Shown: piece by piece, positions 28,789 through 37,545 of the stretch
Layout of the letters: each line of letters starts with the position of its first letter
How positions within the stretch are numbered: the first letter of the stretch is position 1
Source of the DNA: an uncultured Verrucomicrobiota bacterium
GTDB lineage: Bacteria > Verrucomicrobiota > Verrucomicrobiia > Opitutales > Opitutaceae
Length of the DNA: 64,000 nt
Assembly: GCA_903876795.1 (NCBI GenBank)
Contig: CAIRBK010000097.1
Location: 114,743-178,742 of the forward strand
Reading direction: 5' to 3'
Program-made: the position numbers and the translations under genes
The notes under the pieces: model-generated
What the model was told of the DNA's origin: nothing
The model's input: the letters and a program-made list of their open reading frames with translations, nothing else
Databases searched by the model: none

Positions 28789-30065
28789 GCTCCGAACGTT
28801 ACCGAATCCTGATTGCGGACGACACGCCCGCGCTTCATGATGCCTACAGCAGCATCTTCAACCCAGTCGGCGTAGACAGAGCCCCGATCCCCGGAGCCGA
28901 TAAATTCGCCCCCGAACTGGCCCGCCCCGAAACCACCGGCCCGGTCTATGACATCACCTATGTCAACCAGGGCGAGGAGGCCCTCGCCGCCGTCAACGCC
29001 GCCAGTCTCTCCGGCGCCCCTTTCGCCCTTGCCATCCTCGACGTGCGGATGCCCCCGGGTATCGACGGCGTCCAGACTGCGCGCCACCTGCGCAGTCAGC
29101 ACTCCGACCTCCAGATCGTACTCTGCACCGCGTATGCCGACTACTCCTGGTCCGATCTGCTCGCCACTTTCGCCGCCGACGACGGTGTAATGATGCTGAA
29201 AAAACCCTTCGACGCGATCGAGGTCCAACAACTCGCCATCACCCTTTGCCGCAAGTGGCGCCTGGGCGCCGAAAACCGGGCACTGGTGCGCGATCTCGAG
29301 AACCGCGTCGCCGCCCGCACCGAGCAACTCGCCATCACCCTGAAGCAACTTGAGGTCGCGTTGACAGCCGCCAAAAGCGCCGACCGGGCCAAACACAACT
29401 TCCTCCGCTGCGTCAGCCACGAGCTCAACACCCCTCTCAATGGCGTCCACGGCCCCGCCAGCGTGCTCGCGCTCTCCAAAGAACCCGAAGTCCGTGAGAT
29501 GAGCCGGCTGATCCTAGAATCCAGCGCCCGCCTTAATCGACTCTTCGCCCGCATCCTTCTCTATCTCCAACTGGAGGCACCGGCGACCACTCTCCTGACG
29601 TCAGCGTCACCTGCGGACCTCGTCGCCAGAGCCGTCGAGCCCCATCGGGCGACCGCAGTTGGGAAAGGCCTGACGCTGAACTGCACGGTTAACTCGCCCC
29701 CGCTCCTCCGCATCATCGGCAAATTCGAGCTCTTGATCGCGGCCGTGGACAACCTGGTCGAAAACGCCGTCAAGTTCACCGACAAAGGTGGAATCCAAGT
29801 TCGCCTCCGCTACGACGAGAGCGCACGGTTTCTCGTCATGGACGTGACCGATACCGGCCCGGGCATCGCCCAGCCCAAACTGGACGAAATCACCGCCCTG
29901 TTTTCGCCCGGTGACGACAGCCTCACCCGCAAGCAAGACGGCCTCGGAATCGGGCTCGCCCTGGTTTCACGGATCGCCCGTCACCTCGGAGGCTCCATCA
30001 CGGCGGGCCCCGGGCTCACCCAAGGCACCCAATTCAGCTTGGCGATTCCCGCCCAACTCCCCTGA
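28785..30065 (+). CDS. Response regulator with C-terminal histidine kinase domain
   Basis: A 426-residue cytoplasmic protein. The N-terminal receiver has ILIADDTPALHD, D86 in AILDVRMPPGIDGV, CTAYADYSW and K140 in LKKPFD. It carries about 25 extra residues between the first helix and second strand (about 26-55). A coiled coil is followed by a HisKA with H212 in CVSHELNTPLNG and HATPase with NLVENAVKFTD and GLGIGLALVSRI. The receiver type is one I associate with HNIGN-box kinases such as the gene before it, so the likely path is CHASE8 kinase to receiver to second kinase. It is the last gene of the coupled run. Confidence 0.87.
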   Translation: MSSERYRILIADDTPALHDAYSSIFNPVGVDRAPIPGADKFAPELARPETTGPVYDITYVNQGEEALAAVNAASLSGAPFALAILDVRMPPGIDGVQTARHLRSQHSDLQIVLCTAYADYSWSDLLATFAADDGVMMLKKPFDAIEVQQLAITLCRKWRLGAENRALVRDLENRVAARTEQLAITLKQLEVALTAAKSADRAKHNFLRCVSHELNTPLNGVHGPASVLALSKEPEVREMSRLILESSARLNRLFARILLYLQLEAPATTLLTSASPADLVARAVEPHRATAVGKGLTLNCTVNSPPLLRIIGKFELLIAAVDNLVENAVKFTDKGGIQVRLRYDESARFLVMDVTDTGPGIAQPKLDEITALFSPGDDSLTRKQDGLGIGLALVSRIARHLGGSITAGPGLTQGTQFSLAIPAQLP

Positions 30066-30208
30066 TAACGCGGCGTCGCTCCGAGGAGTTATATCAATGG
30101 CTGGATGCCCAAACCGAAATCGCTCCACGATTCCGGTACGCTGGGAATCCGTAGCGGAACGGCGTAGCCGTTTCGTCCGGATGGACTTGGTTCACGCAAC
30201 AATAGGAA

Positions 30209-31063
30209 TTACTTGCCTTTCATAAAGCGTTCCATTTCCGCCTTTTCGGCGGCTTTTTCGACGCTTTCGAAGCGCTTCTTGCTCTGCTCGTAAAGCGGCA
30301 TGAATTGCGGTGCGAGCTTCTGCAGTTCGGCGATGCGAGTCGCGTCCGACGGGTGCGTTGAAAGTAATTCCGGCGGCTTAGCCCCGCCTTGAGCGGCCAT
30401 CTTGCGCCAGAAAGTGACGGCCGCCCGCGGATCGTAGCCGGCACCGGCGGCGAAGCGCAGCCCCACCGCGTCGGCCTCGCTCTCGTGCAGGCGGGAAAAC
30501 GGCAGCACATAGCCCACCGTCGCGCCGAGCCCGTAGGCTCCGAGGATCAGGTTGCGCTTGGCGGGGTCCACGTGCCTGGCCTCCATGCCGATGGCGGCGA
30601 TCAGTCCCACGCCGGCAACGGCGTAGTTTTGCGAGGTGCGCTCGGCGCCGTGGCGCGAGGTCACGTGGGCGATTTCGTGGCCCATGACGATGGCGATCTC
30701 GTCGTCGCTGGACGCGAGTTTGGTCAACCCGGTGTAAACGCCGACCTTGCCGCCGGGCAGCGCGAAGGCGTTGACTGCGGCAGAATCAAAAACGACGAAC
30801 TCCCACTGTGCGTTGGGGATCTCGCGGCCCACGGACGCCGCGATGCGTTTACCGATGGTTTGGATGCGGTCGTTGAGCGCGCGATCAGTGGAGATTTTCT
30901 CCTGCTTCTTGATCTGCGCAAAGGCTGAAAGCCCCATCTGCGCCTCCTCGCCCGGTGAAACCAGCATGAGCTGCGTGCGGCCGGTTTCCTTGACGGTGGC
31001 GCAACCCGTCAACAGCCCGGCAAGTGCCAGCACACCAATCGAAACCAAGGGGAATTTCATCAT
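30209..31063 (-). CDS. M48 family metalloprotease, lipoprotein
   Basis: A 284-residue protein from ATG 31063. The longer open frame to 31147 is not needed, because the signal sequence starts at MMKFPLVSIGVLALAGLLTG followed by the lipobox Cys. The catalytic zinc site is IVMGHEIAHVTSRHGAE (HExxH), with the third ligand in RLHESEADAVGLRFA. It is similar to LoiP/BepA-class periplasmic proteases that survey outer-membrane assembly. It is convergent with the signalling island, and no operon partner is seen. Confidence 0.88.
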   Translation of the reverse strand: MMKFPLVSIGVLALAGLLTGCATVKETGRTQLMLVSPGEEAQMGLSAFAQIKKQEKISTDRALNDRIQTIGKRIAASVGREIPNAQWEFVVFDSAAVNAFALPGGKVGVYTGLTKLASSDDEIAIVMGHEIAHVTSRHGAERTSQNYAVAGVGLIAAIGMEARHVDPAKRNLILGAYGLGATVGYVLPFSRLHESEADAVGLRFAAGAGYDPRAAVTFWRKMAAQGGAKPPELLSTHPSDATRIAELQKLAPQFMPLYEQSKKRFESVEKAAEKAEMERFMKGK

Positions 31064-31137
31064 AAACAAGTGAACGACCAAACGACCTGTCTGCAATGCG
31101 ACAGACGACACCAGCTGATGATCCCCGTCCCTAAAGC

Positions 31138-31167
31138 AAAAAGGCACCGGGATTAACCGGTGCCTTT
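31138..31167 (-). terminator. Rho-independent terminator after tRNA-Ala
   Basis: A perfect 11-bp stem (AAAGGCACCGG and its complement) with a 6-nt loop lies directly after the tRNA in the direction of transcription, and is followed by a T run at 31142-31138. It ends the tRNA-Ala transcript and also separates it from the M48 gene. Confidence 0.8.
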
Positions 31168-31176
31168 AGTCCAAAA

Positions 31177-31252
31177 TGGTGGACCCTAGCGGGGTCGAAC
31201 CGCTGACCTCCTGCATGCCATGCAGGCGCTCTACCAACTGAGCTAAGAGCCC
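31177..31252 (-). tRNA. tRNA-Ala (GGC anticodon)
   Basis: The reverse strand folds into a complete cloverleaf of 73 nt plus an encoded CCA (31177-31179). The anticodon loop ATGGCAT gives GGC. The acceptor stem has the G3:U70 wobble pair that identifies alanine tRNA. The TTCGA of the T arm and AGCTCAGTTGG of the D arm are standard. Confidence 0.95.
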
Positions 31253-31437
31253 GTTACTGACGGGAGGTGGTGAAAATCAGGTTTTGTTTCCCGAAGGCAA
31301 GCGGTTTTTTGGGAAAAATTCATATCATTTCCCAAAAGACGGGAACGCATTTATGCGTGATGCGTTCTGGAACAAAAGAGCATGAACCGTGCGCCGGAAA
31401 TCGCCTAAAACCGGGCTCATGCACCACGGCGGTCTGT

Positions 31438-32400
31438 TCAGGTGTCCTCCTTCATCTTGAAGGTAAGCGTGTAGTCGCTCGTCTTCAGATTGGCGGGCGG
31501 TGGCGGCAGGGTGATGCGGCGGAAGGCGGCAAGCACGGATTGGTCGAACTCTTTGTTGCGGGACGAACTGGTGACGGTGACGCTGACCAACTGGCCGCTC
31601 GACGTGAGCCGAAAACTCACGGTGGCTTCCAGCAGGTCGCTCAAACCTTCGGGCTTCTGATGGGCGGCCCTGAGTCGCTGAATAAGCAGCGAGATGTAGG
31701 CCTCGGAGAGTTCGATGTCCTCGCGCGTGAGCGCTTTGCCGCCGGCGCCGCCGATCTTGTTGGCAGTCGAGCCGCCGGCCACGCCGCCGGCGATACCCTC
31801 GGCGTCAATGCGCTTGAGCGAGCCGGTGCCGCCTCCGCTGGTTTTCTGCGAGGGCGAAGACCTGCCCTTGTTGAGGCGGTCAAAATCGGCCTTGGTCATG
31901 CGCTTCGCGTTGAGCGCGGCTTCCCGGGCGGCGCGGGCATCGGCGGCGGCCTGCTCGGCCTTGAACTTTTTCTCGATGTTGGCGGCGCGTTTGTCGGCGA
32001 TACGGTCAACGAGTTTCGCCATGTTGACCGGCTTGTATTCCTTGGCCGCGGGGGCGGTTTTCGCGGGAGTTTTCACAGGCGGCGGCGCGGCATCAACCGG
32101 TGGAGCGGGAGCCACCGGCGAAGGCTCTGGCTCAGCGGCGGCAGGCTCCACCGGGGACGGATCGGGCGCGGGCGGCGCCGGGATCTCGAGCTTGATGCCG
32201 CCGCCGGGTGTGCCGAGCGCGGGGGCTTCGGTCGCGCCGAAGTTGTCGCCGGCACCGGCCACCAGCTCGAATATCTGCGGTTTTTCCTCGTCCGCCTGTT
32301 TTTTCTTCTCGTAGGCGAACCACAGCAGCACCCCCATCAGCAGCGTGTGCAGCGCGGCGGAAGCAACGAAGGCTCGGGAAGTACTGACGGTGGAGGCCAT
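31438..32400 (-). CDS. TonB/TolA-like energy transducer protein
   Basis: A 320-residue protein. It has one N-terminal membrane anchor (about 10-28, FVASAALHTLLMGVLLWFAY), a long Pro/Ala/Glu-rich and then Lys/Ala-rich periplasmic spacer (about 40-190), and a C-terminal TonB-like fold (LLEATVSFRLTSSGQLVSVT, DQSVLAAFRRITLPPPP). It couples the ExbB/ExbD motor upstream to outer-membrane proteins. The Lys/Ala-rich coil is reminiscent of TolA, so a TolQRA-type complex is the main alternative. It could power the TonB-dependent receptor at 24543, but that link is inference. Confidence 0.82.
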   Translation of the reverse strand: MASTVSTSRAFVASAALHTLLMGVLLWFAYEKKKQADEEKPQIFELVAGAGDNFGATEAPALGTPGGGIKLEIPAPPAPDPSPVEPAAAEPEPSPVAPAPPVDAAPPPVKTPAKTAPAAKEYKPVNMAKLVDRIADKRAANIEKKFKAEQAAADARAAREAALNAKRMTKADFDRLNKGRSSPSQKTSGGGTGSLKRIDAEGIAGGVAGGSTANKIGGAGGKALTREDIELSEAYISLLIQRLRAAHQKPEGLSDLLEATVSFRLTSSGQLVSVTVTSSSRNKEFDQSVLAAFRRITLPPPPANLKTSDYTLTFKMKEDT

Positions 32401-32434
32401 GGTACGCTGACGAAGTGATACGCCGGTGCGCGGC

Positions 32435-32863
32435 TCAGTCCGGCGCCTGCGTGTCGAAGGTGATCTTGGAGAGGTTGTTCTTCTTGAGCTCGTCCATGAG
32501 TGTCACCACCTGCTGCCACTGGAGCGTGAGGTCTGCGCGGATACGGATGACCGGCGGTTTTTTCTCGGTGGCGAGCTGGCGCAGGCGCTGCTGGAGCTCG
32601 GACAGGGTCACACGTTTGTCGCCGAAAAAATAGGAGCCCTGGCGGTCGATCGAGATGGGCTGGAAGGTGGTGTCGGGATCGGGTTTCTGCTGCTCGCTTT
32701 TCGATTCGGACGGGAGATTGACGGGGATCGTCTGCTCCTGGGTGATGAGCGGGGTGGCGATCATGAAGATGATCAGAAGCACGAAGGCCAGGTCGAGGAG
32801 GTTGGTGACGTTCAACTCCGCGACCGCGTGCATCTGGCGGCGCTGGCGAAAGGTGCGGGCCAT
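32435..32863 (-). CDS. ExbD/TolR biopolymer transport protein
   Basis: A 142-residue protein. One membrane segment (NVTNLLDLAFVLLIIFMIAT) contains the conserved Asp of the proton channel. The rest is periplasmic, with the motif PVIRIRADLTLQWQQVVTLM typical of ExbD/TolR. It sits 6 bp after the ExbB-like gene and 34 bp before the TonB-like gene, forming a three-gene operon. It works as part of the proton-driven motor in the inner membrane. Confidence 0.9.
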   Translation of the reverse strand: MARTFRQRRQMHAVAELNVTNLLDLAFVLLIIFMIATPLITQEQTIPVNLPSESKSEQQKPDPDTTFQPISIDRQGSYFFGDKRVTLSELQQRLRQLATEKKPPVIRIRADLTLQWQQVVTLMDELKKNNLSKITFDTQAPD

Positions 32864-32869
32864 GGTCGG

Positions 32870-33559
32870 TTAGTTCTTCGATTCGAGTTCGAGGCGGTCG
32901 GCGAGCGAACTGGCGTAGTTTTCGATCTCGGTGGTGAGCTGTTTCACTTTTCCGAGGAGAAAATTATAACCGAACATCGACGGAATCGCCACCACGAGGC
33001 CGGCGATGGTGGTGAGCAACGCGGCGGACACGCCGGGTGCCAGCGTGCGGATGCTGGCGGCGGCCTGGTCGGACACCGCGCTGAAGGCATCCATCACGCC
33101 CCACACGGTGCCGAGCAGTCCGAGGAACGGCGCTCCCGAGACGATGGTGGCGAGGAAGATCATGCTGGCCTCGTAGCGCAGGGCCTGGCGGGCGATGGCT
33201 CGCTGGATGGCGTTCTCCGCGTGCTCGAGACGGGCTCGGCTGCTGTCCTCGCCCTTTTCCTTGAGGATGGAGGCGGCGCGCCAGTATGACTCGACGGCAT
33301 CGGCAAAAAGATCGGCGTAGGGAATGGAGCGCTTGTTGCGCAATGACTCCGGCAGGTCGAGCAGGGTTCGCTCCTCGCGCAAGCGCTGCTCGAAGGCCAG
33401 GTTTAAGTCGCGCAGGCGTTTAAGCTCGTTGTATTTACCGAACATCACCGTCCATGCGATCAGGCTGAAGATACCGAGGCCGACCGTGAGGATTTGGCCG
33501 AAAAAATCGGTGTCGTTGAAGATCTTTAGAAGGTTGGCGGAAGCGAGGAAGAGCGTCAT
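32870..33559 (-). CDS. MotA/TolQ/ExbB proton channel protein
   Basis: A 229-residue protein from ATG 33559. The open frame continues far upstream across other genes, but homology starts here. Three membrane segments: FFGQILTVGLGIFSLIAWTV; EASMIFLATIVSGAPFLGLLG; and VSAALLTTIAGLVVAIPSMF. The block GLLGTVWGVMDAF...AAASIRTLAPGVSAALLTT is the ExbB/TolQ signature. It forms the stator with ExbD. It is divergent from the PfkB kinase gene. Confidence 0.9.
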   Translation of the reverse strand: MTLFLASANLLKIFNDTDFFGQILTVGLGIFSLIAWTVMFGKYNELKRLRDLNLAFEQRLREERTLLDLPESLRNKRSIPYADLFADAVESYWRAASILKEKGEDSSRARLEHAENAIQRAIARQALRYEASMIFLATIVSGAPFLGLLGTVWGVMDAFSAVSDQAAASIRTLAPGVSAALLTTIAGLVVAIPSMFGYNFLLGKVKQLTTEIENYASSLADRLELESKN

Positions 33560-33694
33560 CGAAAAGGTGCCTTTGGCGAAAATCCAGCAATGGTGGCTCG
33601 GGCGCGCCCGTTCAATGGAAATAAAGGCCGGCGGGCGGGAGAATCTGGTTGCGACGCACGCTTGCAGAACCTTCGCTTGGTTTTTCCCAAACCT

Positions 33695-34804
33695 ATGGAT
33701 TTCAAAACTCGCACGTTGGAGGCCTTGCGCATCCATGGCCCCGCCCTCTCGGGTAAACTCTCGGTCGTCGGTTTCGACGGTTTCGTCGACACGATCGTGA
33801 CGCCGGTGGCGCTGCGCACCGCCCAAGGCGAAGCGTTCACGCCGATCTCGACGATCACAGAATTCGGCCAGCGCATCCTGGGCGCGGCGGGCAAAAGCAC
33901 CAATATCGAGTTTTATCCGCGCATGGACAAACTCGGCGGCAACGGCCCGATTATGGCCAACGCACTTATTTCCGCCGGCGGTCGTCTCAAATACATAGGC
34001 GCCCTCGGCCATGCGGTCATTCATCCGGTGTTTCAGGATTTCGCGGACAAGGCCGATATCGTTTCCCTGTGCGATCCGGCCGCAACCACCGCAGTCGAGT
34101 TCACCGACGGCAAGCTCATGCTCGGCCAGATGCGCAGTCTCGACGAGATCACGTTCGGGCGAATCGTCGAAAAAATGGGCCGGACCGGCGTGGATCAGGC
34201 CTTCAACGCCGCCGACCTCGTTGCCTTGGTGAACTGGACGATGATCCCCAACATGACCGCGATCTTCATCGCCATGGTGGAAAGCGTCCTCCCCGCCCTG
34301 CCCGCCCGTGACCGCATCTTCTTTTTCGACCTCGCCGACCCCGAAAAACGCTCGCGCTCCGACCTGCTCGAAGCACTCGCCGTCATCGGTCGGTTCGAGA
34401 AATTCGGCAAGGTCACCCTCGGCCTCAACCTCAAGGAGGCCCAGCAGGTATGGGCCGCCCTCGACCAGACACCCGTTACCGCCGACGAGGCCGGCTTGCG
34501 CCTGATGTGCGCCGAGATCCGCACCCGCCTCGGTCTCTCCACCGTGGTCGTGCACCCGAAGGAGTCCGCCGCCTGCGCAACCGCCGACGGCACCGCGTGG
34601 GTTCCGGGGCCTTACACCGCCAAGCCGCTCATCACCACGGGCGCCGGCGATCATTTTAACGCCGGCTTCTCCAACGCCCAACTCCTCGGCCTCGCCCCCG
34701 AGGCCTGTCTCACCGTCGGCGTATGCACCTCCGGCCACTACGTGCGCACCGGCCAAAGCCCCACGCTCGCCGATCTGCTCGCCTTCCTCCAATCTTGGAA
34801 ATAA
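33695..34804 (+). CDS. PfkB-family carbohydrate kinase
   Basis: A 369-residue protein from ATG 33695; sequence ahead of that in the same frame (from 33590) is not kinase-like. It has VVGFDGFVDTIVTPV at the N-terminus, KLGGNGPIMANALISAGG (substrate motif), IGALGHAVIHP and the C-terminal TTGAGDHFNAGFSNAQLLG, with the catalytic Asp and anion hole. It phosphorylates a sugar or nucleoside; the substrate is unknown. Located 24 bp ahead of tmk, it may share that transcript. Confidence 0.82.
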   Translation: MDFKTRTLEALRIHGPALSGKLSVVGFDGFVDTIVTPVALRTAQGEAFTPISTITEFGQRILGAAGKSTNIEFYPRMDKLGGNGPIMANALISAGGRLKYIGALGHAVIHPVFQDFADKADIVSLCDPAATTAVEFTDGKLMLGQMRSLDEITFGRIVEKMGRTGVDQAFNAADLVALVNWTMIPNMTAIFIAMVESVLPALPARDRIFFFDLADPEKRSRSDLLEALAVIGRFEKFGKVTLGLNLKEAQQVWAALDQTPVTADEAGLRLMCAEIRTRLGLSTVVVHPKESAACATADGTAWVPGPYTAKPLITTGAGDHFNAGFSNAQLLGLAPEACLTVGVCTSGHYVRTGQSPTLADLLAFLQSWK

Positions 34805-34828
34805 ACCCAACCCGCCTTTAATCGCGTC

Positions 34829-35476
34829 ATGCCTCTCAAGCACAAAATCATCGGTAAATTGATCTCGTTCGAGGGCTCCGAGGGCAGCGGCAAATCCACC
34901 CAGATTTCCCGCCTCGCCAAGCATGTCCAGCTGCTTGGGCGCGAAGTCGTCACCACCCGTGAGCCGGGCGGCACCGAGATCGGCGAGCAGATCCGCAATA
35001 TTCTCGTCCACAACTCCAAGGGCGACGAGATGTGCGCCGAGACCGAGCTGCTGCTCTTCACCGCCGCCCGCGCCCAGCTCGTGCGCGAGGTCATCGCCCC
35101 CGCCCTCGGCCGCGGCGCCGTGGTGCTCTCGGACCGCTTCCTCGATTCGACGACGGTTTACCAGGGCATCGCCCGCAAGCTCGCCAGCGACCCGGTCAAT
35201 CTCATCAACCAGTTCGCCGTCGGCAACGTCATGCCCGACCTCACCGTCATCATCGACGTGCCAACCGAGCTCGGCCTTCAGCGCATCCGCCAGCGAGCCT
35301 CCGGCCTGCCTGATCGCATGGAGCGCGAGAACATCGATTTCTACAACAAGGTCCGCGAGGGCTACCTGCTGCTCGCCAAAAGCATGCCGAGCCGCTTCCT
35401 CGTCATTGACGGCTCGCACAGCGAAGACGTGGTCGAGAAGCATATCTGGGCCGGCCTGCAAAAGATACTGACCTGA
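34829..35476 (+). CDS. tmk: Thymidylate kinase
   Basis: A 215-residue P-loop kinase. LISFEGSEGSGKSTQISRL is Walker A, VTTREPGGTEIGEQIR is the DRE/TMP-binding loop, VLSDRFLDSTTVYQG binds TMP, and RASGLPDRMERENIDFY is the lid. It makes dTDP from dTMP. Its stop overlaps the start of holB (TGATG), a common pairing in bacteria. Length and motifs are normal. Confidence 0.94.
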   Translation: MPLKHKIIGKLISFEGSEGSGKSTQISRLAKHVQLLGREVVTTREPGGTEIGEQIRNILVHNSKGDEMCAETELLLFTAARAQLVREVIAPALGRGAVVLSDRFLDSTTVYQGIARKLASDPVNLINQFAVGNVMPDLTVIIDVPTELGLQRIRQRASGLPDRMERENIDFYNKVREGYLLLAKSMPSRFLVIDGSHSEDVVEKHIWAGLQKILT

Positions 35477-36444
35477 TGCCCGGGCCCTCGGCACCGTTAT
35501 CTTGGCCGTCCTCGCTCGCCGGCACGCCCGCCGTGGCCGTGATTGAGCGCGCCATCGAGCGCCGACGGCTTTCGCACAGCCTGCTGATAACCGGCGACGA
35601 CCACGACATCCTCGTTGTGGTCGCGCACGCCATAGCCGACCGTCTGCTCAACACGTCGCAGTCGAGCGCCCCCTTCCCTCCCGACGCCCATCCCGACTGT
35701 TTCCACCTGCGCCCGGCGAAAAAAATGCGCCAGATCAGCGCAGACTCCACCCGCGAATTGATCGGCAAGGTTCAGGTCTCGCCAACCGTTGCCACTCAAA
35801 AAGTCGCCATCGTCCACGAGTGCGACCGCATGAACGTCGCCGCGGCCAACATCTTTCTCAAAACCCTCGAGGAGCCTCCGGCCAACACCACCATTCTCCT
35901 TCTGACCACGCGGCCCTATGCACTGCTCACCACCATACGCAGCCGCTGCCTGCACTTCCGCTTCCCGGGCGTGGGCGCCGCGTTTCAGCCCGACGGCTGG
36001 ACGTCCTGGATCGCCGATTACCAGGCCTGGCTCGCACGCCTGAACGAGGGCGTGTCGGACAAAAAAGCCGTGGCCGACTCAGTCTTCGGCGTTTACGGGC
36101 TAACCGCGCGGTTTGCCGCCGTGCTCGATTTCGCGACCGCCGAAATCTGGAAAAAACAAAAGTCCGCACTCGCCGCCGAGCTCACCGCCGATGAGGAGGA
36201 TGCCATCGAGACCGGCATCGCCAACGGCCTCCGGTCCCGCCTCTTTGCCGACATCGAACGCGCCACCCGCGACTACGCGCTGCCCGCGCTCATGGCCAAC
36301 ACCGGCGCCGCCCGGCGTGCGCTAACAGCCGCCATCGACCAGCTCGAGCACGACGTCGGCCTGCTTCGTCTCAATCTCAACGAGTCTGCCGCGCTTGAGG
36401 ATTTCCTGCTGGGATCGCTTCGACTCTGGGCGGCCCGGCGGTAG
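35476..36444 (+). CDS. holB: DNA polymerase III delta-prime subunit
   Basis: A 322-residue clamp-loader-type AAA+ protein. SHSLLITGDDHDILVV sits in the P-loop position but is degenerate, lacking the GKT of Walker A, as is usual for delta-prime. IVHECDRMNVAAANIFLKTL and LEEPPANTTILLLTTRPYAL, then IRSRCLHFRF (sensor/SRC motif), are characteristic. No zinc-finger cysteine cluster is seen. It is coupled to tmk and converges with the phosphatase gene, 26 bp away. Confidence 0.85.
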   Translation: MPGPSAPLSWPSSLAGTPAVAVIERAIERRRLSHSLLITGDDHDILVVVAHAIADRLLNTSQSSAPFPPDAHPDCFHLRPAKKMRQISADSTRELIGKVQVSPTVATQKVAIVHECDRMNVAAANIFLKTLEEPPANTTILLLTTRPYALLTTIRSRCLHFRFPGVGAAFQPDGWTSWIADYQAWLARLNEGVSDKKAVADSVFGVYGLTARFAAVLDFATAEIWKKQKSALAAELTADEEDAIETGIANGLRSRLFADIERATRDYALPALMANTGAARRALTAAIDQLEHDVGLLRLNLNESAALEDFLLGSLRLWAARR

Positions 36445-36470
36445 TCGAGCCACCCTTCGATGCACGGTGA

Positions 36471-37268
36471 TCAGGCCCCCAGCAAAACCCGCAATCGGCC
36501 GCAGGTGCCCGCGTTGCCCGCCACGAACTGAATACGCCCCATCTTGAGGTTGAACGCCCGCATCGGGAACGGTTCGCCGTTGAGAAACTGAACCTCCCCG
36601 CCGGCGGCACGGACCATAGGCACGGCGGCGGCAATATCCCAGATGCGCACGTTGTGGTCCACGGTGGCGTCGAGCAGGCCCGCCGCGACATACGCCAGAT
36701 GCAGCGTGCTGCTGCCAAGCCCGCGCAGCTTGAAATTCTCGACCAACGCGGTGGCGTGATGGGCGTAGGCCTTGTCGAACGGACTGTGAAAACCCAGCAT
36801 GCTGTTGCTGTCCGGCAGGGACGTCTTCACCTGCGCCTCGCGTTCGCCGTCGCGCACTCCAAAGCCGGGGCCGCCATGCATGAGAACGCGGCGAGCCATG
36901 TCGTAGACGACTCCATAAACGGGCAAGCCATCCTCAAGCAGTGCCAATGAGATGGCGCAGTAAGGGATGCCCGTCGCATAGTTATTGGTGCCGTCTATCG
37001 GATCGAGCACCCACACATAACGCGCGGTGGCGGGTATGGGAGCGTCGGTCTCCGCCAGCTCCTCGCTGAAAAACTGGTCCTCGGGAAACTGTGCGCCCAA
37101 GTCGGCGAAGATGTTTTGAGAGATGGCCACGTCGGCGGCGGTGACGCGGGTACCGTCGTATTTCCACTCGCTCTTCACTTGGCCGAAAGAGCGGTGCATA
37201 AAATGCGTCTGGGCAAGCACGGCGGCCTTGCCGGCGGCGATACGTGCGAGGAGTTCGGTCGATGACAT
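36471..37268 (-). CDS. Inositol monophosphatase family protein
   Basis: A 265-residue protein from ATG 37268; ATG 37274 is two residues upstream. Metal-site motifs of the family are present: FFSEELAE (in place of GEE), WVLDPIDGTNNYATGIPYCA (DPIDGT) and WDIAAAVPMVRAAGGEVQF (WDxAA). Members hydrolyse inositol phosphate, histidinol phosphate, PAP or fructose bisphosphate; which applies here cannot be told. It stands alone between holB (convergent) and a terminator. Confidence 0.87.
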   Translation of the reverse strand: MSSTELLARIAAGKAAVLAQTHFMHRSFGQVKSEWKYDGTRVTAADVAISQNIFADLGAQFPEDQFFSEELAETDAPIPATARYVWVLDPIDGTNNYATGIPYCAISLALLEDGLPVYGVVYDMARRVLMHGGPGFGVRDGEREAQVKTSLPDSNSMLGFHSPFDKAYAHHATALVENFKLRGLGSSTLHLAYVAAGLLDATVDHNVRIWDIAAAVPMVRAAGGEVQFLNGEPFPMRAFNLKMGRIQFVAGNAGTCGRLRVLLGA

Positions 37269-37306
37269 GACCATGACTCATCCCAAGTTGGGCGCGGGAA
37301 GGAAAA

Positions 37307-37341
37307 CAAAAAGCCCGTCAAAACCAAGTTTCGACGGGCTT
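37307..37341 (-). terminator. Rho-independent terminator after tRNA-Glu
   Basis: A 9-bp stem (AAGCCCGTC with its complement, arms 37311-37319 and 37333-37341) with a 13-nt loop lies just after tRNA-Glu on the minus strand. A run of T follows on that strand. Confidence 0.75.
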
Positions 37342-37348
37342 CTTAAAG

Positions 37349-37423
37349 TGGTGCCCCCACGGGGAATCGAACCCCGCTTTTAGGATTGAGAATCCCATGT
37401 CCTAACCGATAGACGATGAGGGC
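37349..37423 (-). tRNA. tRNA-Glu (CTC anticodon)
   Basis: The reverse strand gives a 72-nt cloverleaf plus an encoded CCA (37349-37351). The acceptor stem GCCCTCA pairs with TGGGGGC. The anticodon loop TTCTCAA yields CTC, and the T arm has GGTTCGATTCC. The D arm GTCTATCGGTTAGGAC is of the Glu type. Confidence 0.94.
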
Positions 37424-37498
37424 GTCTTTTGGAAGGGGTGACAGTCCGGGTTTCTCGGCTTTCGTCAAGAGCGACTTTCACCCAAAATTTGCCCCATG

Positions 37499-37527
37499 AA
37501 AAAGGCCGCCCCCGACGGGACGGCCTT
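37499..37527 (-). terminator. Rho-independent terminator of ndk
   Basis: A stem AAGGCCG/CGGCCTT with a GC-rich loop, 18 bp past the ndk stop on the minus strand, followed by TTTTT at 37503-37499. Confidence 0.75.
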
Positions 37528-37545
37528 GCGGCGACCAAGTGTTAC

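Noticed and set aside
31177..31252. tRNA-Ala as an integration site for an island
   Set aside because: No integrase, direct repeat of the tRNA 3' end, or composition change was found beside it.
32870..35494. 874-codon minus frame that includes ExbB
   Set aside because: Only the last 229 codons resemble ExbB; the rest lies antisense to the PfkB kinase and tmk.
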